This document shows positions 17,774 to 26,600 of a stretch of 64,000 nucleotides of DNA, piece by piece (the stretch's first letter is position 1; every line of letters begins with the position of its first letter). The position numbers and the translations under genes are program-made. Source of the stretch: Saprospiraceae bacterium (lineage in GTDB: Bacteria > Bacteroidota > Bacteroidia > Chitinophagales > Saprospiraceae); contig JADJJL010000006.1 of the NCBI GenBank assembly GCA_016710265.1, positions 310,001 through 374,000 on the forward strand. The letters are read 5' to 3'. The notes below the pieces were generated by a model, which did not search any database, had not been told where the DNA came from, and saw only the letters and a list, made by a program, of their open reading frames with translations.

Positions 17774-18439
17774 TCAGTGACTATTGTGTTCTTCTTTCAG
17801 TTTTTTGTATCGAAGATAGGAGTAAATCACGCTGTATAGGGCCATAGAGATTACAATTATCATCATGACCATAAAACTATGTTCAGGATTTAGGAATATT
17901 CCGGCCAAGACCACCAGAAAGCCGCCTACCATCCATACTTTTCCACTTCTTTCGTGTGTTTCCTTCCATACTTGATCATTTTCCAATGTCCATGGAGTCC
18001 TGATTCCAATAAAATAGTTGGGTCGGATGGTTTTAAAATAATTGCCCAGCGCGATAAAGAAAAGTCCAAAAACTAGAGCGATTGCGGATCCACCAAAAAT
18101 CTCATTTTTACCTAAGGAAGAGTGTATGATGATTAAACACACCGCAGAAATCAGAATCGTCATTAAGGTTCTGAGTTGCTGGTATTTATTTCCCATCAGA
18201 CTAATCTTGCCCTTTGGATCAATCTTGGGTATAATCCAAAAGATGAGGTATGCAAACAAGGGAAATCCAATGGACAAATACATTAAATAAGTTTTATTGG
18301 TCCAGCGGTCAGCTTCGCCATAGAGGTTCCAATGGCTGGGCACCTGATCGGGAAGTTGAGGGTAAATAAATTTTAAGTAAATGAAGGGTAGGGCGCTAAT
18401 GCCGATGATGAGTAGCTCTTTCCATAAATTTGTTTTCAT
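17774..18439 (-). CDS. SdpI-family membrane protein
   Basis: 221 residues from ATG 18437-18439; a longer open frame upstream runs through the neighbouring regulator in another frame and is not family-like. Six hydrophobic segments. The N-terminal DUF1648-like part carries 'YPQLPDQVPSHWNLYGEADRW', and the C-terminal SdpI domain has 'GNYFKTIRPNYFIGIRTPWTLENDQVWKETHERSGKVWMVGG'. In Bacillus, SdpI gives immunity to the killing factor SdpC and recruits the repressor SdpR to the membrane. Here it lies 1 nt after the stop of the SdpR-type regulator, reproducing the sdpRI arrangement; no sdpC-like toxin is visible. Confidence 0.88.
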   Translation of the reverse strand: MKTNLWKELLIIGISALPFIYLKFIYPQLPDQVPSHWNLYGEADRWTNKTYLMYLSIGFPLFAYLIFWIIPKIDPKGKISLMGNKYQQLRTLMTILISAVCLIIIHSSLGKNEIFGGSAIALVFGLFFIALGNYFKTIRPNYFIGIRTPWTLENDQVWKETHERSGKVWMVGGFLVVLAGIFLNPEHSFMVMMIIVISMALYSVIYSYLRYKKLKEEHNSH

Positions 18440-18440
18440 A

Positions 18441-18701
18441 TTACGTTTGTTGGTTGAGTTTAATAATCCAATGCAGCAGATCTTCCAATACCGTTGTATT
18501 GATGGAATAGATGAGATGTTGACCTTTTCTTTCCATGCTGATGAGTCCTGCGTTTTTAAGGATGTCCAAATGATGGGAGATACTGGGCTTGGAGATGTTA
18601 AAACGGTCAGCAATCTGACCTGCGGAGAGATCATTCGATTTGAGTAGATCGAGGATCTGCCTTCTGGTGGCGTCGTTGAGCGCTTTAAATAATTGGTCCA
18701 A
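18441..18701 (-). CDS. ArsR/SdpR-family autorepressor
   Basis: 86 residues, a compact winged helix-turn-helix. Begins 'MDQLFKALNDATRRQILDLLKSNDLSAGQIADRFNISKPSISHHLDILKNAGLISMERKGQHLIYSIN', with the DNA-recognition helix 'SKPSISHHLDILKNAGL' and the wing 'RKGQHLIYSIN'. No metal-binding cysteine pair is present (ELCVCDL is absent), so it is of the SdpR rather than the metal-sensing type. A perfect inverted repeat 15 nt upstream of its start is the likely operator. Operon with the SdpI-family gene, 1-nt spacing. Confidence 0.93.
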   Translation of the reverse strand: MDQLFKALNDATRRQILDLLKSNDLSAGQIADRFNISKPSISHHLDILKNAGLISMERKGQHLIYSINTTVLEDLLHWIIKLNQQT

Positions 18702-18715
18702 GACGATTTAATTAA

Positions 18716-18739
18716 ATATTTAGACAAATATCTAAATAT
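18716..18739. promoter_or_regulatory. Operator candidate for the SdpR-type repressor
   Basis: Perfect 9-bp inverted repeat ATATTTAGA-N6-TCTAAATAT centred about 26 nt upstream of the regulator's start codon, in the position expected for autoregulation. The dyad has the AT-rich form usual for ArsR/SdpR operators. Confidence 0.75.
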
Positions 18740-19047
18740 AATTTGAAATTGGAGCAGATTTAAAAATATTTTTTGAAAAGTTCTATTTCAAAGGATAGAA
18801 TTGTCATTTGAAGTTGAGACCAAGCAACATCAATTAGCTATGTGTCTTGGTGCCTTTGTAGCCCAGAATGTTATATTTTACCTTGCAAATCCTGTTTCAA
18901 AAGGTTAGAGTTTTCTTCATTATTATTTTATCTTTGTTTTATAATACTGAACATCATGGTACAATTAATACAACTTCAGCCTCTTTTGGGAACTTTAGTC
19001 AACAATTGTCCAATGTTTCAATTGAACAAACATTAAAATTGGAATCC
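18740..19047. other. Intergenic region upstream of the BNR lipoprotein
   Basis: No gene supported. A TATCTTTG box at 18929-18936 fits the Bacteroidota -7 consensus TAnnTTTG but lacks a TTTG 19 nt upstream and lies 111 nt before the start codon. A short TTCTAT/ATAGAA stem sits near 18780. Confidence 0.3.
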
Positions 19048-20136
19048 ATGTATAAGGTAAGCCTATTGGTTTTAGTAATTGCAGTTTTAACCTCATGCCA
19101 AAAAAACATAATTGATGATAATCCAAGAGTAAATTTTGGAGAAATCTGCGATTTAAAGTTGGATATTTTATCACCGGAAGGTTTTGTAATTAATGCCATA
19201 AGTGAAATAAATTTCAATGGAAACGTACGCGAATTCCAATTTGTGACTGAACAAATCGGCTTTGCTTTGTGTCGAAAAAATGTTGGAGGGTATGTTGAGG
19301 TTTTTAAAACAACTGACGGAGGTCAAACTTGGAAAAACTTGAACGTGGGAATTAATCAACACCCTTATAGTATGGTATTTAAAGATGAAAATTTTGGAAT
19401 AATAACAGTTCTAGATGTTACAGGATGTCCTCCACCGAATTGTCTACACAAATGCGTAATTCTTAAAACCGAAGATGGTGGACTTAATTGGAAAGAAATC
19501 GAATTTAAAGAATTGAAAGGTTTGTTGTATAACCCTAAATATGACAACGTAGGAAACTTGTATGCAAATTTGTATTTAGACACAATTTCACTAATGATGA
19601 AATCAATTGATAATGGAGCGCACTGGGATACCCTTTTTGCTCCTAATGAATTAGGCTTTTCTTTAAAATCAAGTTTTGAGATATTTCAAAACAAGATTTT
19701 TGTTTTAGGGAAAGTAGGGAAAATTCATGTCATTGAAACAAATGGGAAATTTATTAAAACAATTGAAACCAATAATTCTACAATTTGGGATTTAAAGATA
19801 ATGGATGAAGACAATATTATTGTTGTTTCTGATAAAGTATTAAAATCAACCAACGGAGGAGAAACTTGGGAAACGATTTACGGGAATAGTGCAAGACTGA
19901 TAGATTTTGATTCGGATGGCAAAGGGTTGATGATTTTGGAAAAAAGCTTTTGTCCGAATGATGTATATCAAGTGAATGACTTAATTGCTTCAACAAAAAA
20001 CAATGGCTTAAATTGGTTGGAGGCTGAGAAAACCACGACCAATTTGCGAATTAATTTTTCAAATAGTCAAAAGATGGGAGAAGGTATTTGGTTTTTGATG
20101 ATTGAAAACAAACTATTGGAGTTAAAAGAAAATTAG
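19048..20136 (+). CDS. BNR/YCF48-like propeller lipoprotein
   Basis: 362 residues from ATG 19048 (MYKVSLLVLVIAVLTSC), giving a lipobox with Cys at residue 17; the frame is open upstream to 18868 but the extra 60 residues do not look like a signal. The body has five BNR-type turns: 'KTTDGGQTWKNL', 'KTEDGGLNWKEI', 'KSIDNGAHWDTL', 'KSTNGGETWETI' and 'STKNNGLNWLEA', a propeller resembling YCF48/sortilin proteins. Unlike the other propellers in the window it has no T9SS tail and is membrane-anchored. Function not known. Confidence 0.85.
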   Translation: MYKVSLLVLVIAVLTSCQKNIIDDNPRVNFGEICDLKLDILSPEGFVINAISEINFNGNVREFQFVTEQIGFALCRKNVGGYVEVFKTTDGGQTWKNLNVGINQHPYSMVFKDENFGIITVLDVTGCPPPNCLHKCVILKTEDGGLNWKEIEFKELKGLLYNPKYDNVGNLYANLYLDTISLMMKSIDNGAHWDTLFAPNELGFSLKSSFEIFQNKIFVLGKVGKIHVIETNGKFIKTIETNNSTIWDLKIMDEDNIIVVSDKVLKSTNGGETWETIYGNSARLIDFDSDGKGLMILEKSFCPNDVYQVNDLIASTKNNGLNWLEAEKTTTNLRINFSNSQKMGEGIWFLMIENKLLELKEN

Positions 20137-20185
20137 GCAGGCTTATCAGCAACATTGGTCCATTAAAATGTCCATCAGCCAAATT

Positions 20186-20398
20186 TCACTTTGTTTCATA
20201 GAAATTTTCAAAGTCTAGCGAAGTAAAGCTGGTTAATTCCTTATCATTTACATAGTCCTCGTATAGCTCATTAACAGCAAGCTCCATTTGGTGTTGCATC
20301 TCTTCATTTTTAATGGATTTGAGTGTTTCTTCCACCACGTAAAACCTCTTGGCTATAGGTAGGCGTTGTATTTCTAGTATCAAATCTTTTGTTTGCAT
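20186..20398 (-). CDS. Orphan type II antitoxin-like protein
   Basis: 70 residues from ATG 20396-20398. The start 'MQTKDLILEIQRLPIAKRFYVVEETLKSIKNEEM' and end 'ELTSFTSLDFENFYETK' match a Bacteroidota antitoxin family that usually precedes a PemK/MazF- or RelE-type toxin, with the diagnostic 'L...I..LP...R..V.E.TLKSI' helix and 'ELT.FTSLD.E.FYE' tail. No toxin frame follows: on this strand only 49 bp remain before the convergent BNR lipoprotein gene, and none is upstream. The frame is open upstream to 20620 but those residues are unlike the family and are not included. Confidence 0.75.
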   Translation of the reverse strand: MQTKDLILEIQRLPIAKRFYVVEETLKSIKNEEMQHQMELAVNELYEDYVNDKELTSFTSLDFENFYETK

Positions 20399-20631
20399 AG
20401 CATTAAATTTATGAGTTATACAGCTAAACTGAATAAACGTAACATGGAGTGGTTTGTTTGCACTTAACATTCTTGGTTTTTTCCAAACTTCACAAATTGG
20501 TCCAGTATCATATTTATGAGCTGCAAATTTTAATTCTCCTTTCTTCAAAATTAAATAGGACGCAATAATTCCAACTTTCAATGAAAAACAACCAATATTA
20601 TAAGCTTGATAATTAATCAAATAGCTATAAA

Positions 20632-20658
20632 ATAAAAAAGCCGGTCGATGACCGGCTT
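20632..20658 (-). terminator. Terminator of tRNA-Glu
   Basis: Stem AAGCCGGT / ACCGGCTT with a 5-nt loop (CATCG), followed on the minus strand by a run of six T. It begins immediately after the tRNA 3' end. Confidence 0.9.
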
Positions 20659-20660
20659 GG

Positions 20661-20732
20661 TACCCCGTAGGGGAGTCGAACCCCTCTTACAAGAATGAAA
20701 ATCTTGTGTCCTAACCGATAGACGAACGGGGC
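20661..20732 (-). tRNA. tRNA-Glu (anticodon TTC)
   Basis: 72 nt on the minus strand: acceptor GCCCCGT pairs with ACGGGGT (one G-U), discriminator A, anticodon loop TTTTCAT with anticodon TTC, T loop GTTCGACTC. The CCA end is encoded in the genome (complement of 20658-20660). Followed directly by a strong terminator, so it is transcribed alone or at the end of a unit. Confidence 0.97.
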
Positions 20733-20834
20733 AGATTTTCAAAAAGAGCTGCAAATATAGATGTTTTTTGATTTCTGTTAAACTTTTTGTTCAATTTTGA
20801 ATTTTTTAACGGTATAACTGGTAATCAATAAATT

Positions 20835-21836
20835 ATGAAGAAAAAAATCGCCATTAATGGCTTCGGAAGAATAGGAAGGTTGACATATCGCGCTTTAAGG
20901 CAGCATTCGGATGTGGAATTGGTCGCCATCAATGACTTGACAGATACTCAAACTCTTGCCCATTTGTTAAAATATGACACCGCACACCGTCAATCGGATT
21001 TCGAAGTGAGCTTTGGAGATGATTTTATAATGGCCGGGGATCAAAAAATCCTCGCCTTTGCACAAAAAGATCCATCCCACTTACCTTGGAAAGACCTTGG
21101 AATTGATATTGTCTTAGAATGTACCGGCATCTATCTCACTGCTGATACTGCGGGAGCTCATCTGACCGCCGGCGCAAAAAAAGTCATCCTCTCCGCTCCA
21201 CCAAAGGATGACAGCATTCCCACTTTTGTATTTGGGGTAAACCATCAATTGCTTGATGCAGAGGATAAAATCATTTCCAATGCTTCCTGTACCACCAATT
21301 GCCTTGCACCCATCGTCAAATTTTTAAATGAAACCTGGGGATTGGAGTTTGCCAATATGATCACCATCCATGCATATACACAGGATCAAAAATTGCAAGA
21401 TGCGCCACACAAGGATCTAAGACGTGCCAGAGCCGCTGCCCAAAATGTGATACCTACCAGTACCGGTGCGAATAAAGCAGTTGCAGCCGTTTATCCTCCC
21501 ATCCAAGGGAAGTTGTTTGGATCCTCTTACAGGGTTCCAGTAATTACTGGTTCGTTGATCGAGCTTTTTTGCAAATTGTCAAAAAATGTAGATGTTGCCA
21601 CGGTCAATGAAGCTTTTAAAAAGGCTTCCGAAACCAGCTTAAAGGGTATTTTAAAATACAATGAAGACCCCATAGTTTCAAGTGACATTATCGGAGATCA
21701 TCACAGCGCAATCTTTGATGCTCCTTTGACCGATGGGAAAGACGGTTTGATCAAATTGACCGCATGGTACGACAATGAAAGTGGATATTCCAACAGATTG
21801 GCAGATATGTGTACTTTGGTGGCCAAATTGATATAA
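20835..21836 (+). CDS. gap: Glyceraldehyde-3-phosphate dehydrogenase, type I
   Basis: 333 residues, normal length. Oxidises glyceraldehyde 3-phosphate to 1,3-bisphosphoglycerate with NAD. The NAD fold starts 'INGFGRIGRLTYRAL' and Asp34 in 'AINDLTD' favours NAD over NADP. The catalytic nucleophile is Cys152 in 'SNASCTTNCLAP'; later motifs are 'STGANKAVAAVYP', 'YRVPVITGS' and 'WYDNESGYSNRL'. First gene of a glycolytic unit with pgk 9 bp downstream. Confidence 0.97.
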   Translation: MKKKIAINGFGRIGRLTYRALRQHSDVELVAINDLTDTQTLAHLLKYDTAHRQSDFEVSFGDDFIMAGDQKILAFAQKDPSHLPWKDLGIDIVLECTGIYLTADTAGAHLTAGAKKVILSAPPKDDSIPTFVFGVNHQLLDAEDKIISNASCTTNCLAPIVKFLNETWGLEFANMITIHAYTQDQKLQDAPHKDLRRARAAAQNVIPTSTGANKAVAAVYPPIQGKLFGSSYRVPVITGSLIELFCKLSKNVDVATVNEAFKKASETSLKGILKYNEDPIVSSDIIGDHHSAIFDAPLTDGKDGLIKLTAWYDNESGYSNRLADMCTLVAKLI

Positions 21837-21845
21837 AATAGACGC

Positions 21846-23051
21846 ATGAAAGATTGGAATGTAAAATCAAAGAAGGTGTTGATCCGGGTGGATTACAATG
21901 TGCCGATGGATGAAAATGGAGTGATCACCGATGATACCCGAATCGCCAAATCAATCCCAACCCTTCAATCCTTATCTTCAAAAGGAGCACGAATCATATT
22001 GATGTCGCATTTAGGTAGACCTTTGAAAGCTCTGCTTCCGGATGGATCCATTGATAAGACCAAATTTTCCTTAGCACCCGCGGCAAAAAAACTATCCGAA
22101 TTACTCGATCAGAAAGTTGAGTTTGCAACAGATTGTGGGGGAGAAGACAGTATTTCTAAAATAGAAAAATTGCAAGACGGTCAAATATTATTGTTGGAGA
22201 ATACCAGATTTTACAAACAAGAGGAAAAGGCGGATCCTGTTTGGGCCGAATCATTGTCAAAACTAGGCGACTTTTACATCCATGATGCTTTCGGGACGGC
22301 ACATCGGGAGCATGCAACCACAGCAACCATCGCCAGGTTTTTTGACAAAGAGCATAAGGCTTTTGGAGATTTGATGAAGGCTGAGCTGGAAAATGCAGAG
22401 AAGGTTTTAAATAATCCTACAAAACCATTTACTGCGATACTGGGTGGTGCCAAAGTTTCTGATAAAATAGAATTGATTTCCCACCTAATGGATGTTTGTG
22501 ATCATATCCTGATTGGTGGTGGAATGGCCTATACTTTTTTTGCAGCACAAGGATATGACATTGGGAAATCATTGTGTGAGGAGGATAAAAAAGATTTGGC
22601 ATTGTCACTAATTGCCCAAGCCAAAGAAAAAGGAGTAAAATTGGTTTTACCACTTGATTCAATTGCCGCCAGTACCTTTTCCAATGAAGCCAATACAGAA
22701 TTAACGCATGATGTTAGTGTTCCGGATGGATATATGGGTTTGGACATAGGAACCCGCACCATAAAAGTATTCAAAGAATTTATTTTAAGTTCTAAAACTA
22801 TCATTTGGAATGGGCCCATGGGCGTTTTTGAAATGGAAAAATTTTCGCATGGAACTGAAGCAATCGCAAGGGCTGTTGCAGAAGCCACGTACAAAGGTTG
22901 TTTTACCCTTGTTGGCGGAGGTGATTCTGTAGCAGCGATTAGCAAATTCGAATTGCAAGATGATGTATCGTTTGTATCTACAGGTGGAGGAGCTATGCTC
23001 GAATTATTGGAGGGCAAAGAATTACCTGGAGTAGAAGCCATTCGCTCATAA
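21846..23051 (+). CDS. pgk: Phosphoglycerate kinase
   Basis: 401 residues. Transfers phosphate from 1,3-bisphosphoglycerate to ADP, the step after GAPDH. Motifs: 'KVLIRVDYNVPMDENG', 'ILMSHLGRP', 'LLENTRFY' (substrate arm), 'HDAFGTAHREHATT', 'AILGGAKVSDKI', 'ILIGGGMAYTF', 'IWNGPMGVFEMEKF' and the C-terminal 'LVGGGDSVAAISKF' / 'VSTGGGAMLELLEG'. It follows gap by 9 bp and precedes the pyrophosphatase by 31 bp, making a gap-pgk-ppa unit. Confidence 0.97.
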   Translation: MKDWNVKSKKVLIRVDYNVPMDENGVITDDTRIAKSIPTLQSLSSKGARIILMSHLGRPLKALLPDGSIDKTKFSLAPAAKKLSELLDQKVEFATDCGGEDSISKIEKLQDGQILLLENTRFYKQEEKADPVWAESLSKLGDFYIHDAFGTAHREHATTATIARFFDKEHKAFGDLMKAELENAEKVLNNPTKPFTAILGGAKVSDKIELISHLMDVCDHILIGGGMAYTFFAAQGYDIGKSLCEEDKKDLALSLIAQAKEKGVKLVLPLDSIAASTFSNEANTELTHDVSVPDGYMGLDIGTRTIKVFKEFILSSKTIIWNGPMGVFEMEKFSHGTEAIARAVAEATYKGCFTLVGGGDSVAAISKFELQDDVSFVSTGGGAMLELLEGKELPGVEAIRS

Positions 23052-23082
23052 TCAATTATTAAAGCGAAGCAGGATTCAATAA

Positions 23083-23631
23083 ATGAACTTTAAAAACATA
23101 CATACTTTGCATCCCTGGCACGGGATCCCCAATCAATGGGATCAGGAAAAGATTTTAGGTGTGGTAGAAATCCCAAGAGGTGAAAGATGCAAGTTTGAAA
23201 TCGACAAATCTTCAGGACTTTTAAAACTGGACCGAGTGCTTTCTTCATCTTTTGAATATCCTGTCAATTATGGTTTTATTCCACAAACACTGGAGGACGA
23301 TGGAGATCCATTGGATGTGCTTATTTTTTCAAAGTTTCCATTGCCCTCACTATGTCTGGTCAGTCTCCGAGTGATTGGCCTGCTCCACATGAAAGATAGA
23401 GACCGATTGGATCATAAAATTCTGACAGTTGCTGATACGGATATTACTCAATCTCATATTCAAAAAATGGAGGATATTTCAGTTCAAGCTTTGAGTGAAC
23501 TAAAGCATTTTTTTGAGCAATACACCATCCTGGAAAACAAGAAAGTTGAGGTGAAAGAATTTGGAAATCTCAATGAAGCAAAATCCATTATTGATCAATG
23601 TATATTGAGATACAATCAATGGCAGGAATAG
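23083..23631 (+). CDS. ppa: Inorganic pyrophosphatase (family I)
   Basis: 182 residues. Hydrolyses pyrophosphate, driving biosynthetic reactions. The metal-binding signature is 'EDDGDPLDVL' (Asp73, Asp75, Asp78), with 'RCKFEIDKSSGLLKLDR' for phosphate contacts and 'YPVNYGFIPQT' upstream. 'ILTVADTD' and the 'LKHFFEQY' helix near the end are typical. Cytoplasmic. Likely co-transcribed with gap-pgk. A 'KDRDRLDHKIL' segment replaces the more common 'DE...DDKIL' but the Asp/Lys pattern is kept. Confidence 0.94.
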   Translation: MNFKNIHTLHPWHGIPNQWDQEKILGVVEIPRGERCKFEIDKSSGLLKLDRVLSSSFEYPVNYGFIPQTLEDDGDPLDVLIFSKFPLPSLCLVSLRVIGLLHMKDRDRLDHKILTVADTDITQSHIQKMEDISVQALSELKHFFEQYTILENKKVEVKEFGNLNEAKSIIDQCILRYNQWQE

Positions 23632-23691
23632 GCATGTTTCATTTTTTGAAATAAATCGTATACTTTCCCTATTTTCGTCCAAATTTTTGGA

Positions 23692-26600
23692 ATGAAAATC
23701 AATTTCATTGTTCTACTTATTACACTTTCTTTTAATTTATTAAGTGCTCAGAAACAAAGGCTTCAAAAATATATTGAAGAAGGACGTACTTTTGAAGAAA
23801 TTTATAAACGGGCTGACCGGATGGTTCGATTGCATCAAATGGAAGATAAATCTTACCGTAAGGCCTATCAGGAAGGCAGACATAAAAAAGACAATCAAGA
23901 CAATGACCGATTGAGGTTGGAGCGTTGGGCCTGGTATTGGAGAGACCGCTTGAATGAGGATGGGAGCTTTCCTGATCTTCAGAATCAACTTGAATTGTAC
24001 AAATCGGTCAAATCAAATTCATTTTATAGAAATGCTTCAGTTTGGAAACACGAAGGGCCTATTAAAAACACAGGTGGATATTGGGGTATGGGCAGAACAA
24101 CCCACATTGATTTTCACCCGTCACAAAATGGAACTTTTTATGTAGCAGCACCTAATGGTGGATTGTGGAAAACTACGGATGGTGGAGTTAATTATGTTTC
24201 CCTGGGCGAAGACCTTCCGCAACAGCCTGTGGGTGTCGTGGTCGTTGATCCCAAGAATCCAAACAATATTTTTATAAGCCTTGGAGAAAAAGAAGGTTGG
24301 TGGCAATATGGTTTGGGTGTTTATAAATCCACCGATGGAGGACAGACCTGGAAAACCACTGGACTTAGCTGGCGTCTGACCGAAAGCAAAGTTTTGTTTA
24401 ATTTGATCATGAACCCAAGGAATTCCAATATTTTATTGGCTGCAACCAACAATGGATTATTTAAAACTTACAATGGAGGCAATTCATGGGTGAAAGTATT
24501 AAATGACAATTACTCTGATGTAGTATTTATGCCTGGTGACACATCGGTAGTTTATGCTGCAAAAAACGATTATTGGGGCAGTTGTGAAGTTTTTAAATCC
24601 ACTGATGGAGGAAGCAATTTTACACAAGTCTCCAGTTTTAATACCCAAAAAGCATATTTAAAATTTGCAGTGACAGAAGCCAATCCTCAATGGTTGGGTG
24701 TGAATGCGAGTCAGGACAATACAAAAAAGTTTTTCTTGTCTACCAACGCAGGTTTGAGTTTTACGTATAAATCCGATCTACCTGAAAATTTGGTTTTTCT
24801 GATCTCTCAGGTAAATCCACAGATCATGTACACTGGATATGTCAATGTGTTTAAATCTATCGATGGAGGACAAACTTGGAATCAATTAACCCATTGGCAT
24901 GGTGGTACTGCGTATCCTGAAATTCATGCCGACCAAAGATACATTGGCTTTCACCCAAGAAATAAAAATGAAATTTATTTCTGCAACGATGGAGGAGTGT
25001 ATAGATACAATGAGACCAGCGACCAATGGACGGAATTGGTTAATAATTTACCCATCACCCAATTTTATAAAATGGCTCTTTCCAACACCAATCCACCCAA
25101 TTTGATTGGAGGAAGTCAGGACAATGGTGGATTTATCAGAAGGGCGAATGGTACTTGGGGTAATACCAACGGAGGCGATGCTATGTGGCAAGAAATTGAC
25201 CCAAGCAATCCAAATATTGGTTATACAGAATACTGGGGAGGTACAGCAGTGTACCGCACCACCAATAATTTTTTCAATCTCTCAGAAATTAATCAAAATA
25301 TTCCGGGAACGCCTCAAGGCCAATGGGTGACACCTTTTGGGTTGAATCCAAAAAACCCAAAGACTTTCATCATTGGATACCATGATGTGTTCGTGAGTTA
25401 CAATAGAGGAGATCAATTTTCAAAATTGAGTCAAAATCTTACCGGCGCAGAAGACCGAGATTTAAGGGTGGTAAGGATTAGTCCTTTGGATACTTTGACC
25501 ATATTGACAACACAAGCCAATATGGTTTATCGTACCTATGATTATGGTAAAAATTGGCAAAAAACCAACCTCACGCAGAGTTTTGAAATTACCGATTTGT
25601 GTTATCACACCAAAGATACCAACAGAGTTTGGTTGTCTAGATCAGGTCTTGGAAATGTAAAAGTGATGGAATCCAAAGATCGTGGTAAAACCTGGACGAA
25701 TGCCACTGCAAATTTTGTAAACACGCCAGTATTGGCTTTGTGTTATGATGAAGCATCCAATATTTTGTTTGCAGGAACGGATGTGGGCGTGTTTTACTCT
25801 GAAGTGGGAAATTGGGATTGGCAATACTATGGCACGGGTCTCCCTTACACTTCTGTGACCGATCTTGATATACATCATCAGACACGAAAATTATATGTTT
25901 CAACTTATGGTCGTGGATTTTATTCGATTGATTTGCCGGAATGTTTCCCATTGTCTGTCGAAGTAGGGGCACAAGTTTTGGATGGAAGTTTTAGTGCTTT
26001 AGATACAGTAAACTATTGTGTAGGTCAAGACATCAATTTGCGTTGCAATACAACATTGACCCAAGGTACATTCCGTTGGACTGGTCCTCAAAATTTGGAC
26101 AGCACATTTTCACAAAACCAAAATATATTTATTGGAAAAGCCAATTTTTCTAAAACCGGTTTTTATTATTTGACCTATACTTCATTGGATGGGTGTGTTA
26201 AACTGGATCAGGTGTACGTTAAAGTAAATAACAATCCTTCTGGAAGGATCACGTCAGATGCCAAAATTTTGGATTGTAACCATGCCCAAATTTTATTGAG
26301 ATCTAGCAACCAATCGGTAGATTTTAGATACGATTGGAGTTACAATGGAATTCCGATTTCTGATAGTTCCGCAATGCAAATTTCTGAACCGGGACTTTAT
26401 CATTTTAAATTGCTTAATACAAGAACCAATTGTTTTGTAAAAGACTCTGTTTTTATTAGAAAGGTTGAGGCTCCAATGTTAGAAGCTAGTAAACAAGATG
26501 TGAACTGTCATGGAGACAGTACGGGTTTGATCGAATGGACATTTACAGGCGGATTATTACCATTTACGTATACACTTTCTGATGATCGTTTAAAAAATCA

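Noticed and set aside
18440..18727. Long N-terminal extension of the SdpI-family frame
   Set aside because: It runs through the regulator gene in another frame and is unlike the family; the start at 18439 gives the standard protein.
20399..20620. N-terminal extension of the antitoxin frame
   Set aside because: The extra 74 codons have no family similarity, whereas the ATG at 20398 gives the canonical antitoxin start.
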